A stretch of DNA of 64,000 nucleotides from Limanda limanda (lineage: Eukaryota > Chordata > Actinopteri > Pleuronectiformes > Pleuronectidae), in the NCBI RefSeq assembly GCF_963576545.1, contig NC_083638.1, positions 28,927,900 through 28,991,899 on the forward strand, given 5' to 3'. Both the position numbers and the translations under genes were made by a program. This document shows, piece by piece, positions 43,397 to 54,496 of this stretch (position 1 is its first letter; every line of letters starts with the position of its first letter). The notes under the pieces are model-generated. The model did not search any database, had not been told where the DNA came from, and worked only from the letters and a program-made list of their open reading frames with translations.

Positions 43397-44405
43397 CAAC
43401 AATGCTTCTCATTAAAGTTATGATTACCAATTCTTACAAACGTCAATGTAGTTATCAATGAAAAATGTACTATAAGTATATTGTATCAATTTTATTTGAG
43501 GTCTATTGCCTTATTCCTTCAAATGTTCAGAAAAATTAACACAATAAAAAAGGAGCAAAAATGACAGATCCATGTCCTTTATATACACTTGTACAAACCT
43601 TAGCAGGTAAAAAAACAAACACAAATCAACCAGCTCCCAATGAATCTAGTGCTATTAACTATATGGTAAAGCTACAGGGATACTTTCAACTTCTCAGAGT
43701 AACAGAAATCAAAAGCCGGTCAGTTTATCTTAGCTCCACAATGAACCAGGTGCTCAGTGCTTATAGCATAGCAGGGGTGCGATCATCTGCTGTTTTAATA
43801 CAAGTGACTGTATATCAGTTCTAACGATAATCTGAATCCGAATGTCAGATATCTTACTAATTGGATGAATGAGTTTGTGAATTATCAATCTTTTAATCTC
43901 TTTTATTTTATTTAATTTTTGGAATTATACCAATTGTATGAACTGTGGAGTTAAAACAGTCTTTTTCTTTTACACCTCAGCCTTTCAATGTCCATCCCAC
44001 CTGTTTTCACCTTCCTGTGGTATCTCTCTCCACGGTTGTGTGCCTGCCAATTGTCTCTATGATGGGAGAACATTTCCTACAGGATCTGCATCGTATATGG
44101 ACAACCCTCGTCCAATACACAGCAGACAGAAGGCTGTAACACTGTACAGCAAATTATCCTTTTCACAGGAACGCTTTGCAAACCAGCACTGAAGCACAAA
44201 AGGGTTATTTTCGGAATATGTTTTCTCTCTGATCCACTAAAGCATTTGGCCATCGTTACTCCTTAGAAATGATAATTCTGTCGGAGTAAGATCTAGTTTA
44301 AGTGTTGCAGCATGCACTGGTGTAACATGCAGATACAGCTTTCATGTAGCGCCCTCTGGAGGTTGCTCAATTAAATGGAAACCAAAATTCAATCAAATCT
44401 AATTG
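43397..44405. other. right flank of the array, no gene recognised
   Basis: Array homology stops near 43406. Possible poly(A) signals for HCE copy 12 are ATTAAA at 43411 and AATAAA at 43543. Open frames of 84-87 codons (43561-43824, 43938-44192) have no recognisable domain, and I do not call them genes. Confidence 0.5.
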
Positions 44406-44482
44406 GTGGTGGATGAAGTACTCAGATACTTTACTGAAGTAAAAATATTTAACATCACATTGTAAAAATTATCCATTACAAC
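44406..44482 (+). repeat. teleost short interspersed repeat fragment (GGTGGATGAAGTACTCAGATAC type)
   Basis: The text GTGGATGAAGTACTCAGATAC followed by TTTACTGAAGTAAAAATAT resembles a very common short repeat of fish genomes. A related piece in reverse orientation occurs near 47,750-47,782. Assigned from memory of the consensus; not tested. Confidence 0.45.
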
Positions 44483-45245
44483 CCAGAACAGTCAATGGCG
44501 GGTTGAAGTACTAATGGACCAAGTGCCCTTGTGAGTTTAATGCGAAATCCCCAATACTAAGTAGAATTTAAATATTGTTTTTTAATGTGAAGCCAATTTT
44601 AACTTCATAACTTAAATAATGAATCATGTCATCTATAACAGTGACAGCGTTGCAGCGTTGCCAAACATCATGAGTTTAAAAAATCTAACAGGTAGCAAAT
44701 TATTCAAATATTTTGATACTTCTCAAATCTCTGATCTGAGTTGGACTTCTCAGTGTGCCGTCTCAAAAGAAGAGACAACCACTATATTTACTATTTCTGC
44801 AGCAAACCACCACATTAAGACTATTTCATTCTTGTGCTGCTTGTGGACTTTATGGCACTAGATGGCAGCAAAGTCACTGATACTAATAGGAGTACTGTAT
44901 GTTGCTCCTCATTGACTGTGCTTGCTGTGCTGCCTCAACCTTTCACTGGTGTTAATCTGGTTGTCATTTCATTCATGTTTTACACCTGTATCATTTTTAA
45001 TGTCATTTTTCCTTATGTTGCTTACTTCTATGCCTCTGCGTTGGCCTCACTGAGGTTATTTAAGTTTAATTTGGTTCTGGTCAGATGCAGCTCGCAAGTC
45101 AAAGTCGCCTGGGAGAGGTTCAGAGTAAATGAGAAACTCATCCCTCAACATATACTGCTCTATATTGTGTTGCAAATGTTCAGAATAGGGTAAATACATT
45201 GCCTTCACTGATTAAGGAGACTGTTTTTACTGAGCAGAGACCAAG
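44483..45245. other. no gene recognised
   Basis: An open frame of 119 codons at 44834-45193 is rich in hydrophobic residues but matches no family I recognise and has no clear splice or signal context. I see no other structure. Confidence 0.4.
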
Positions 45246-45339
45246 GGCCTGTACTTCAAAGCAGGATTTGGAGTTATCAAGGTAACTCCTGAGTTTTCAG
45301 TCCTACAAAGCTGGTTCACTTCTTAGCAGATAAAATCAC
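45246..45339 (+). repeat. teleost short repeat fragment (GGGCCTGTACTTCAAAGCAGG type)
   Basis: GGGCCTGTACTTCAAAGCAGG and GAGTTATCAAGGTAACTCC, followed by CTGGTTCACTTCTTAGC, resemble a short, MITE-like repeat seen throughout fish genomes. It is cut off where the LINE coding fragment begins. Recognition is from memory only. Confidence 0.45.
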
Positions 45340-45627
45340 CATCACTGGCTTCCTTTTGTTACAGGATATTTTTTAAAATCTTCATTATTAACTTTTAAAT
45401 GTCTAAACGGACTGGCACCGCCTTACTTATCCCAACTTCTCAGTTTGCACACTCCAGTGAGGGAGCTTAGATCAGCCACTCAACTGCTCCTCGACATGCC
45501 TAGGACAAGGCTCATAACCAGAGGTGATCGCGTCTTCGCAATAGCCGCCTCAAATTTGTGGAACAACCTACCACTTCACATTAGATCTGCCCCGTCCTTA
45601 GCACACTTTATCCTTTTAGTTGGATAA
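45340..45627 (+). mobile_element. LINE (non-LTR retrotransposon) reverse-transcriptase C-terminal fragment
   Basis: One frame stays open for 95 codons and reads like the extreme C-terminus of a fish L2/Rex-type reverse transcriptase: HHWLP, then LNGLAPPYLSQLL, LRSA, RTRLITRGDRVFA and LWNNLPLHIRSAPSL. The catalytic part of the polymerase and the endonuclease are absent, as expected for 5'-truncated insertion. It is a dead fragment. The exact clade is uncertain. Confidence 0.8.
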
Positions 45628-45847
45628 GAACACCCAGCATTGCATTTTGTTCCCAAGAAGAAGACATGTCCCCAAACCGATTTAGGGCCACACAATATGA
45701 ATAATACAGAAACAAACCATCAAACAAACCATCCACTCTGATATCACTCTATTGTTAACACACAAAGCAGACTTTGAATGAGGAGGTAATCCTGCAGTCA
45801 CCATATGTGGAGGTGATTTTCCATAAAGCTTCTGAATATACAGAAGA

Positions 45848-45848
<1 letters not shown>

Positions 45849-45896
<48 letters not shown>

Positions 45897-45911
45897 TGTG
45901 TGTGTGTGTGT
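45849..45911 (+). repeat. (TG)n microsatellite
   Basis: Nearly pure TG dinucleotides over about 63 bases, interrupted once by AA. It is likely length-polymorphic. Confidence 0.95.
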
Positions 45912-46059
45912 TCTAATTCAGTTTTACAATACACTTATTATGCTGAATATTGAAGAAGCATGAACCAGGTAGTGTGGTTCCCTTCAGGATCTGGCTGTCT
46001 CAGGATCTTCACTCTCCCTGCTCACATACCTCAAAAAACGTTCCTATTGGTTAACTTAG

Positions 46060-46393
46060 AGAGGATCTGTGACAGAACATTGTCCACTCACTATTGGGGC
46101 CCCTCAAGGTTCCCTCCTCTTTTCTCTATACAGCAAACGGATTGGGTCCATCTTACATCCAGGGCCTGGTCAAACCGTACACCCCAGCCGGTCCACACAA
46201 CTCTGCATCGGCCAATCGGATTACTGCTTCCTCACTGCGAGGGACAGCTAGCCACTCAACAAAATCACGACTGTTTGCTGTCCTGGTTCCCAAATGATGG
46301 AACGAGCTTCCCCTCCACATAAGGACATTAGAAAGTGTACACATCTTTGGCTTCAGGCTAAAAACACATCTCTTCCGACTACACCTTGGTTAA
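46060..46393 (+). mobile_element. internally deleted LINE reverse-transcriptase relic
   Basis: A short reverse-transcriptase motif, GAPQGSLLFSLY (frame of 46069), is joined after a frameshift to a C-terminal segment that reads SYIQGLVKPYTPAGP, then TASHSTKSRLFAVLVP, WNELPLHIR and LKTHLFRLHLG. It ends at TAA 46391-46393. One in-frame TGA lies at 46298. The polymerase core between the two parts is missing. It is a second, different LINE remnant less than 1 kb from the first. Confidence 0.75.
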
Positions 46394-48154
46394 GAAGATG
46401 ATGGTCTAAAAAAAAAAAAGAAGAAGTGAGGTTGCACTTATATGTTGCATTTACATGTAGCACTTTGCAGTTTGGCTTTTTTGAAGGTAATGTACCTACA
46501 AGATTCCTGCTGCTTTGGATTTGATTTTGAGGTTTCACGATTTAATGCACTTATTGAATAAAACAATAGCTTAATGTTATGTCATGTGATGTAATGTATG
46601 CCACTGGGGTCTCCCAAACACAGCCAGAGACAAACCGGTTGCTTTCAGTATCTTCTTCCTTAACACACACGTGAGCAAACATAAATGAAACTAAACATTA
46701 CTTGTGTGTCCTCTCCAGTCCACCCTGTGTCTCTCTTCATGTCCCTCCTTGCCTCCTATGGCAGTTCTGCTGCTGCCTTTTCAACCTGAGCATTAATCAG
46801 CTAACAGGCATGAGCTGTGCTGATTAATCCTCTAGTATGGGTGAAGGTGCACTCAGAGCCACATCAGGGCCCACAAAGGGAAAATAATGTTCTTATTGTA
46901 TTGGGAGTAATACTGGGTTTTCTTGCTGGGATCTTTTCAGAAGATACACATAGGCCTGTGCTCAATGTATCAATTTCCCTTAGTTATAGCTACACAGGTA
47001 AGATTAAAGTAGGAAAATCATTATCACGTAGCCATTATTCATCAGTTCATCAATTGGTGTCTATTTAAAACCATAAATTGGCTTGTTTATTGTTTACAGA
47101 ATGGACAGTCATGACTCTTCCAGTTGTTGATGCTGTATACCAGTATATTGTATAATGTATATTCCAGTTGTATAAATAAGAATGTATGCTTTCTTGTAGA
47201 CAATCTTGTGTAATCCCAATGTTTGACTCGATTGTTAAAAGAAAACCATTTTTATGTATGGATTAAATATCTGTAAGGAGGCTTGAGTCCTCATGTAGCA
47301 GCCACACGTTCAGTTCCAACCTGGCCCTTTGCTCTTTCTCTCCCCTTTTCACACCTAAATACCAACTGTTCAATTACCCCCATAGTGCCTAGTAATGTCT
47401 TAAAAAAATGATAAATGTGTGATATACAAATGGTGGCTCATGGTAAATAATTCATAGAGGATCATGCGACTTGTACTATTTGGCAACAGTCTTGGTTTAG
47501 TTGCACCACTGTCATCCTGCTCATTCAAATACACTCAAATAATAGCAGACAGTCAACATTTTGTCGTTTACGGTTAGTAATTGTGGATTAAGCCCAAACT
47601 TACAATTAATGAGTCTGTTTCTAAGGATTTTCCAGCTTTATCGGCTGAAGTATGCTTCCTGTTGCTGAAGACGCAAATACTTAATACTTAAAAATTACTC
47701 AGCAAATATCTGTGTTATTTGCATCGTTCTTTGGAATTATATTTAAAAAGTAAAATATTTGAGTACTTCCTCCAGCCCTGCAAGTTAGCAAGTGCACGTG
47801 TATGTAATCAACACTGATTGGTCCGTGTGGTGTGTAAGTTAATCGATGTTTCGTTGTCAAGGCTATTGCTAGACTATGAGCTTGCAGCTCTCGCTGACAG
47901 GAACTGTCAGTACGATACTGGTTGGCTGGCTAGCCTGTCAATCACTCATTTTCATGCCTGTTGCTAGCCAATGGCCTTAAGGTTCAACTGACCAATCGCC
48001 CATATGAGCGGTTAGCTGTTATGCTAAGGAGAAAGTTTCCCAAAGAGCTCCAGGACGATTTTTTGACAAAGAACCGTCAACGGCATCCGCATCAACACTC
48101 GGTTCACTTCATTGTCCCGGTTTGGGAGTTTTAAACTGTGGTCACCACCTTACT
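46394..48154. other. no gene recognised
   Basis: This region is AT-rich. It contains an A12 run near 46410 and, near 47750-47782, a reverse-orientation piece of the GAAGTACTC repeat (AGTAAAATATTTGAGTAC, then TTCCTCCAGCCCTG). Between about 47,800 and 48,150 the base composition is more balanced, with CCAAT-type motifs; this may be an old promoter (see findings). No coding exon is convincing. Confidence 0.4.
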
Positions 48155-48875
48155 ATGGTGAAAGCGAGGTAAGCGTCCATAGCAACAACCATAACAACAG
48201 TAGAAATCCGATAAACCGATAACTAACTAACTTAACTAAAGATCACACACACAATGTGAAAGAAGATTATGAAAATAGAAAGCAAATTTGCTTAGAATTT
48301 GATAAAAAAACACATAAATGATGACAATATTGAATTTCCCATAAAGAATAATAAGAATGTCCGCCATGTTTTTTGTTTTCACAGAGAGATAGGTCTTGCG
48401 TCTCCAGCCTACTGACTCAAGATTACGTGGATTGCATACAAATACCATTGCATTGCTTCTTGTAGCATTTCCTAAGAAACCTGGATGAGAACATCCTGCA
48501 TGTACATTTCCATTAAATTCCAAATGGGGCTATCTGTGTGTGTGTAACAGAGAGAAAGTGTTGAAGTCAACCAATAAAGAGCAATTGCAAATGCAGATAT
48601 AAAATGCTGATTTTAATATACAAAAAAAATAAACATGATTAATACCGCTACTAATTCCAATACCACACTTATGTTAATATGATTTTTGTAGGAAAATCAA
48701 TGAAGGTTAGTAATGAGTTGCTAGTGATTTTTTTAATTCAAACTGTAGCATTGGCTGCTTCAGAGATCCCATAGACATCTTTGAGGAGAATAGACAGATC
48801 ACTAACAACCAAAGGAAGGCCGGCCTTCAACTGGAGTCATCCAGTAAGAAGACAAGGGGCCTTCAAACCCAGTGA
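48155..48875 (+). pseudogene. possible 5' exons of the PIM-like kinase pseudogene
   Basis: ATGGTGAAAGCGAG at 48155-48168 is followed by a good donor (GTAAGC). A segment at 48815-48872 preceded by AAAG would continue in phase and reads RKAGLQLESSSKK, a basic and serine-rich stretch like the N-termini of fish PIM-like kinases, then hits TGA at 48873. The acceptor has a poor pyrimidine tract. This is an inference from phase and composition only. Confidence 0.25.
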
Positions 48876-49238
48876 GGTGTCAGTGGAGAGTGAGAGAATA
48901 GAGAGGCCTCCCGCGACATAGAACGTCCCAGTAAGTGGCAGAGGAGTGGTAACGACAACTCTGACCTCTCCCCGAGCTTCAGAGACCTTTCACCTTCCAA
49001 TCAAGAAAACAGGAGCATGCTTCTTATCGACCACACCAGTAGAGGTAAGGTAATGGTGTGAAAGAGACTGACTGCAGTTTGCATGAAAGTAATAAGATCA
49101 GTGTCAGATTCATATATTCGTGTCAGATGTGAAAAAAAAAAAATCCTCAAGCACAGAAACCAGCCAGTTTAAACATACAGAGGTTATGGCTAGGGGTAGT
49201 GATGTGATCCACAAATGTTTTTACTGTTTTTAGGTGTA

Positions 49239-49366
<128 letters not shown>

Positions 49367-49377
49367 AGTGTGTGTAG

Positions 49378-49926
49378 CTGAATTTGAGGCCAGTTTGGCA
49401 CCTTGAACAAGGAAGCTTCGGGTCAGTTTATGGTGGAACAAGAGAAAGGGATAATTTACCAGCAATTTAAACGAGCCTATTCTTCGACGACACATATATC
49501 CCCTGTACTAACAAAAGAACTCATGATTCTGTCCTGTAGGTTCTTCCTCTATATCTTTTGTTCATGAGAAAAAACACTTCCCCGTTCTCACAGACACTCA
49601 TGTTGTTTTTGTTTTCCTTCAGGTCTCAAACAACAGGAGATACCTCCCTCATGAGGTGCTCTTCATGGTCAGAGCAGCAAGCGTACGAGGATCTTCGGAC
49701 ATATCTGCAGCCGTATAATTTATAGAATGGTACAATCTTGACCAGGAGATTATCCTCATCATGGAGAGACCGGTCCCTGCTGTTGATTTATCAGTTTACA
49801 TCCAGTGTAACGGTCACCAACTGGACGAAGGGACGGCAAACGTACTGAAACAAGCATGTTGCTGTGTTTGTGACAGGTTTCCCAGCAGGTGTTGATCGTT
49901 CAAGCTGCCCCACACTAGTTTACATT

Positions 49927-49970
<44 letters not shown>

Positions 49971-50865
49971 TTTTATTTTATTGCTTTTTTTTGCTTCTTC
50001 ATGTAAATGTTCTCTGTATACCTAATTTGCAACTTATATATCTCCATTACGGGTTGAGAAAAATATTACATGAGGGTTAGGGTTAGCTACAGAGCGGTTA
50101 CCATGGAGCTTGATTGATGAAAAGCTGTCTCTTCTTCACCGCTCTAACTCCTCTGTCTCTGTTTCATATCATTATAAAGCAGCTGGTGGAGGCAGCCATC
50201 GAGATGCACTCAAAGGGGCGTTTTCCATAGGGACATCAAGCTCGAGAACATGTTGATCCAAAACACCTCAGATGGTCCACGGTTGCGGATCATACACTTT
50301 GGATGTTCCAGCCTTGTGACAAACATGCTATGTATCTCCTTCTCTGGTACAGTACTTCTGCTTCTGCTCTTCATTCAACTTGTGATCTCTGGTCGATGAC
50401 TTTCATTTAAATCGCAGCCTGTTCCTCATCCTTGGTTTCATTTCTGCCTGTCTCCCTATACATACTGTAGGAATCTTTGCGTTTGCACCTCCAGGGTATT
50501 TTAAACATCATATGTACAAGGTTGGGCCAACCACAGTATGGCAGTTGGGGGCTTTCCTCTTCAACATGGTGGACTGATGCAAGCCATTTACCAACGGCGA
50601 CTTCACCAGCAAAAACATTCAAATCAGCAGCAAGCTGTCCCAAGGTAAATGATTTTTGTATCACTGAGTGTTGGTAACAATAGTGTAAAGTAATCGTGTT
50701 TCTTCCATGTTGCAGTTGATCACTGCAGATTCTAGACTAAAATGTCTCTGTCTTCTGTCAGCTCTCTTCTCAGAGTGTCGGATGCTGATGAACATGTGTC
50801 TGGCTGTCGGCCCTAAGAACCGAGCTACGCTGCAGAATCTCCAGCAACATCCCTGGTTCACATGA
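49378..50865 (+). pseudogene. PIM-like serine/threonine kinase pseudogene
   Basis: Exon pieces follow the kinase domain in order. At 49378 there is a glycine-rich loop piece (GSFGSVYGGTRERDNLPA) whose first loop glycine is lost. At 49623-49857 there is LPHEVLF..EWYNLDQEIILIMERPVPAVDLS. From 50180 there is QLVEAAIEMHSKG, then after a one-base frameshift HRDIKLENM and RIIHFG. At 50471-50644 there is APPGYF..YKVGPTTVWQLGAFLFNM. At 50762-50865 there is LFSECRMLMNMCLAVGPKNRATLQNLQQHPWFT and a stop. Splice phase across the last intron (GTAAAT donor, CAG acceptor) is intact. Disabling changes are stops at 49468, 49716 and 50575, the frameshift causing TAG at 50228, and H for D in DFG (50295-50297). 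PIM-like kinases are strongly expanded in teleosts; this is a decayed member. Confidence 0.82.
49926..49974 (+). repeat. (TA)n microsatellite
   Basis: An AT dinucleotide run with short interruptions, inside what would be an intron of the kinase pseudogene. Confidence 0.9.
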
Positions 50866-53800
50866 TGCTGCTTTTTCTGTTTGTTTTCTTTTCAACTGTC
50901 TTTAATGTTTATTTTTTATGAGAAATTATATGTAGGATATGGAGTATAAGAAATTATAGGAATTATATGTAGTATTAAAACTGATATTTATTATAACAAA
51001 TTATATGTATTATAACAAATACATATATATTTTTAATAACCTATAACCACTTAATTTTTTTCCTTTCTTACTGTAAGAATCACACACTCTTGTCAGGCCT
51101 TGATGGAGATATTGGCTCTACTGAGTGCCATTCTAGTTTCACTCATGAAGTCGAACAGTGCTGCCTTTGACACTGAACATACACTAATACTTCAGGTCCC
51201 AGGCATCTGCACTGTCAAAAATCTCACAATGATTTTATGGAATATAATTAATATTTTGCCATTCACCTTACATCAATGTAGATATTGAGTTTTTACCACA
51301 AAGTTCAACCATTAAGAGAGACAGCTTTTGCAATCTGACTTGAATTTCTGGCTAATTTTTCGTTGTATAGTCGACTACTCTCCATGTTTATGTAAGAGAT
51401 GGGTTGCTGGGCTAATTGACTTGTATTTCATATTAGGAACTTCAGTGCAAAATAACAAACACGTTGTATTCATTTGAAACATCAGATGATGCCCAGACAT
51501 TGGATGTTGGTGTGAATAGGCAACCACAAAACATGTTTTCAAAGACAGTGAGATTCATCTTCTTCTCAGCTAAAAAACAGCGTTGCTCTCACCATCAGTG
51601 AAACTTACAGCAAAAGCTATTAACCTTTACACATTCAAGTTATACATTTAGGTCCTGGACTAAGTTTGAAAGTGAATTACTAAGCACGCTAAGCACCTCA
51701 GAAACAGCTTTTTGTTTCATAACTAATAATGTGTCACCATGGCAACAGCTTTACTTGAGAAATCAAAAGTGCTTCATATCAGTGTATTATCAAGGACTGA
51801 ACTGAAAGATTTAGACAGATTCAAGGTTGTGTGTCTATAGTAATTTGTCATATAAGGAGGAGGGGGAACCTCTAAATTATGAAGCACTAAAAAACTGAAT
51901 AACTGGAATAACTAAATTGAAAGAAACCAACACACAATTCACAAACATGGGACACCACAAGACCTCTCTGCCAGGACTCCTCTGCTTAAAAAAAAAAAAA
52001 AAAAAAAATAGATCAGATAAAAAAAGGAAAGATATCGTTTGTTCTGTACAGCTCCACACTTCTCTACCTTCCTGCACAAACACACAACAAAATGCCCTCG
52101 ATCACACACAGAAATACAATACATTTGTTTTCCATCTATTCTTCTATCCTTTTGCTGTCACACTGTATATTTCATCTAATGTTTGCCCCTTATGATTATT
52201 ATGTCTTGCTTGTCCTGTCTTACCTGTTGTGCTGCATTTCACCAAATAAATTGGACAAAAAACATCTCAAAGTCTTTAAACAAAGCCAAACCAAAATTCG
52301 GTTATTTTGAGTTTCAGTGTTCATGACTAGTTAATGGTTGTGATGATAACAGCTTTGTTCCTATGACAATGATCTTCGTTGACAAATACACCCTCGCTTT
52401 GGCCTTACATCATAAAATGCAACTTTCCTCCATCCAAATACTGAAACGGTGCTAATATTCATTTCCGTTAAACATAACTATAATTGCCCGATAAATAAGA
52501 CTGTAATTGGATTCGATTGAACCCGCATCAATTGATCTTTGAAATACAGTGCTCTGAATATCTCCAAGTTTACTTTGAACTCAAAGAGCTGTTTGGTTCC
52601 TCCACACTGTGAGGTCCGATAGTCTGAGATGTCTCAGACTGTATTTGAAAAGGTCACCTTCAATGTCTCAAACACCACTTTGAAGTGACAAAGCAAGTTA
52701 CCAATGATTGTAGCTTCCTGTATCTAGAAAACGAGGGCTGATCTTGCGACCTAATGTAGCCGCAATGACTTTCAGCTATCTCTGCACTCCATCTGCAAAC
52801 ATTGATCTACAGAGAAAATTGCATAACGTTTTTTTAGCAAAGTGGCTAATCTGCTGCAAATGTTCAAATCTCCAAAATTAGATTTTTCTTTTTGAAAAAA
52901 AAAGTGGCATTTAACGCCGACACAAAGAGAAAGGGGTGTTTAATAGAGTCCTCTGTCTGAATATAAAGCTAACGAAAAGCAATTTTCGTGCCAAAGATGG
53001 AACCGCAGGAACATATGAAAAATGCAGTTATCACAGTAATTACTTGGTGAGAAATCAAAGGTTCCTCTGCTCCCCTGATGCAGAAGACACAGCTCCACAG
53101 AGCTCCTTCAAGTGTTACTTCGAAAAAAGGGTCACCAGTGTAGAGTCAGTGATAATGCAATTTACAACACAAGCACAAGATGCCAGGCAGAGTGAGCAGA
53201 AGTCATCGTTGTACTGTGCTACACATACTTGTGTCCTATTGTAGTGACAGACAAGTTTGTATCCATGCAGCAAAACATACCCTCCAGCATCATCACTGGC
53301 TCAATATGAAATGTGCTTGCCCTGAAATGCATCGAGGCTCACAAAAGCTAAGCTACTGCAGGTAAATAAATATATAAAGACTCATATCTCAGTCAGAGAC
53401 ATCATCTGACCTGACTGACATGAGGTGAGAAAAGTGAAGTGGAGATGTGGTGATTTCACCAGAAGCTAATAGGGTCTGAACATAACATCTGGTTGATTCA
53501 TAGTGATGACTATGTAAGAAAAGTACTGGTTGGTTTATACATATAGAGCCTGTGGCATACATTTCATATTGCATATATGCTGTACATTTTCAGTTCATTT
53601 TGGTTCCATCTCTGAGTTTTACGTTGATCTCTGAATAGGCAGCTGCAGTGAAGCAAAGACAAAACATGCACATCTTAGCTTCAGCAGCTGTCCTTAAGCA
53701 AACTGCAGGTATTTGCATGTGTTTGCGCGAGCGGCAAATGCAAACGACTGATACGTATGATGAGGGTCTGTGTGATTATGCGCTCATCAGACAGTGTGAC

Positions 53801-54496
53801 CCTATTTCACTGGAGGAGATGTAATAGGAGTGGACAGGCAAAGGAAGGATCAGCGAGCGGTGAATGAGCTGGCATTCTCCAGCCGAGAAGAGATGATACA
53901 ATGACGTGGGCTCAGTCCAACACAATGTAAGCAATAACTTTCATCCAACACCCAGCATCTGTAGGGGATATGACTTTGTATAATATTATATTTTTTCATT
54001 AAGACAAAGGCCAATCAGTCATTTGGTTACTCAGACCAGAGAAGCATCATCAGCCTTGTCCAGATGTGCTGCTCTGGAGACTAGGTTTTAGGCTCTCCGG
54101 AGGATTCAGTGGGCCTGGTTGTAAAATGATAACAACAGTGATAAAACGTGGTGAGCTTATAAACCCACTCTGAGACCGACAGTGACCTGCATCATCCATC
54201 TCATCCTGTGCAACAAATAAGCCAGTCAGAACAGGAAATCCCACCCAGTAAAGGCAATAACATCTGACAGTGGCAAAGGTGGAGCCACAACAAAATACTG
54301 CAAAATACTATTGGTTTAAAAAGGCATAGAGGCCACCCAGCCCTCCATCGACATTGTGGTGAGTAGATAATGAGTTAATATTCATTTTTGGGTGAATTAT
54401 CCCTTTAACACTGGCCACTTGTGATTGTATCTCTTAAGACGGCGACCAATGAAAATAAGTTAGTCGCACTTAAGATTCACTCTGACTCATCTGCTG
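50866..54496. other. no gene recognised
   Basis: This is a long AT-rich stretch with an A-run of about 20 near 51989. The longest + frame (52936-53244, 102 codons) has no domain, and no splice-supported exon set is visible. Around 54,360-54,420 a short GAATTATCCCTTTAACA-like motif common in fish repeats occurs, too short to classify. Confidence 0.4.

Larger units (their letters stand above)
860..43405 (+). repeat. tandem array of about 3.72-kb HCE gene units (11 complete, 1 truncated)
   Basis: The same unit repeats head to tail. Taking the shared AAATGAGGCAC as unit start, units begin at 860, 4592, 8315, 12038, 15760, 19480, 23200, 26923, 30646, 34368, 38089 and 41811. Complete units are 3720-3732 bp. 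The last stops about 1.6 kb in, just after its stop codon. Each unit contains about 0.7 kb of upstream DNA, an intronless 879-bp astacin CDS and about 2.1 kb of downstream spacer. By eye, coding and non-coding parts are similarly uniform, which points to recent amplification and/or gene conversion rather than selection on protein alone. Variant sharing shows a higher-order block structure (see findings). Confidence 0.97.

Noticed and set aside
860..43405. CRISPR-like or satellite interpretation of the regular repeats
   Set aside because: The period is about 3.7 kb, each unit carries a full gene with promoter and poly(A) signal, and there is no short-repeat/spacer structure. It is a tandem gene array.
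44834..45193. 119-codon hydrophobic frame
   Set aside because: Non-ATG start in the reading given, no family match, and neighbouring repeats. Not enough to call a gene.
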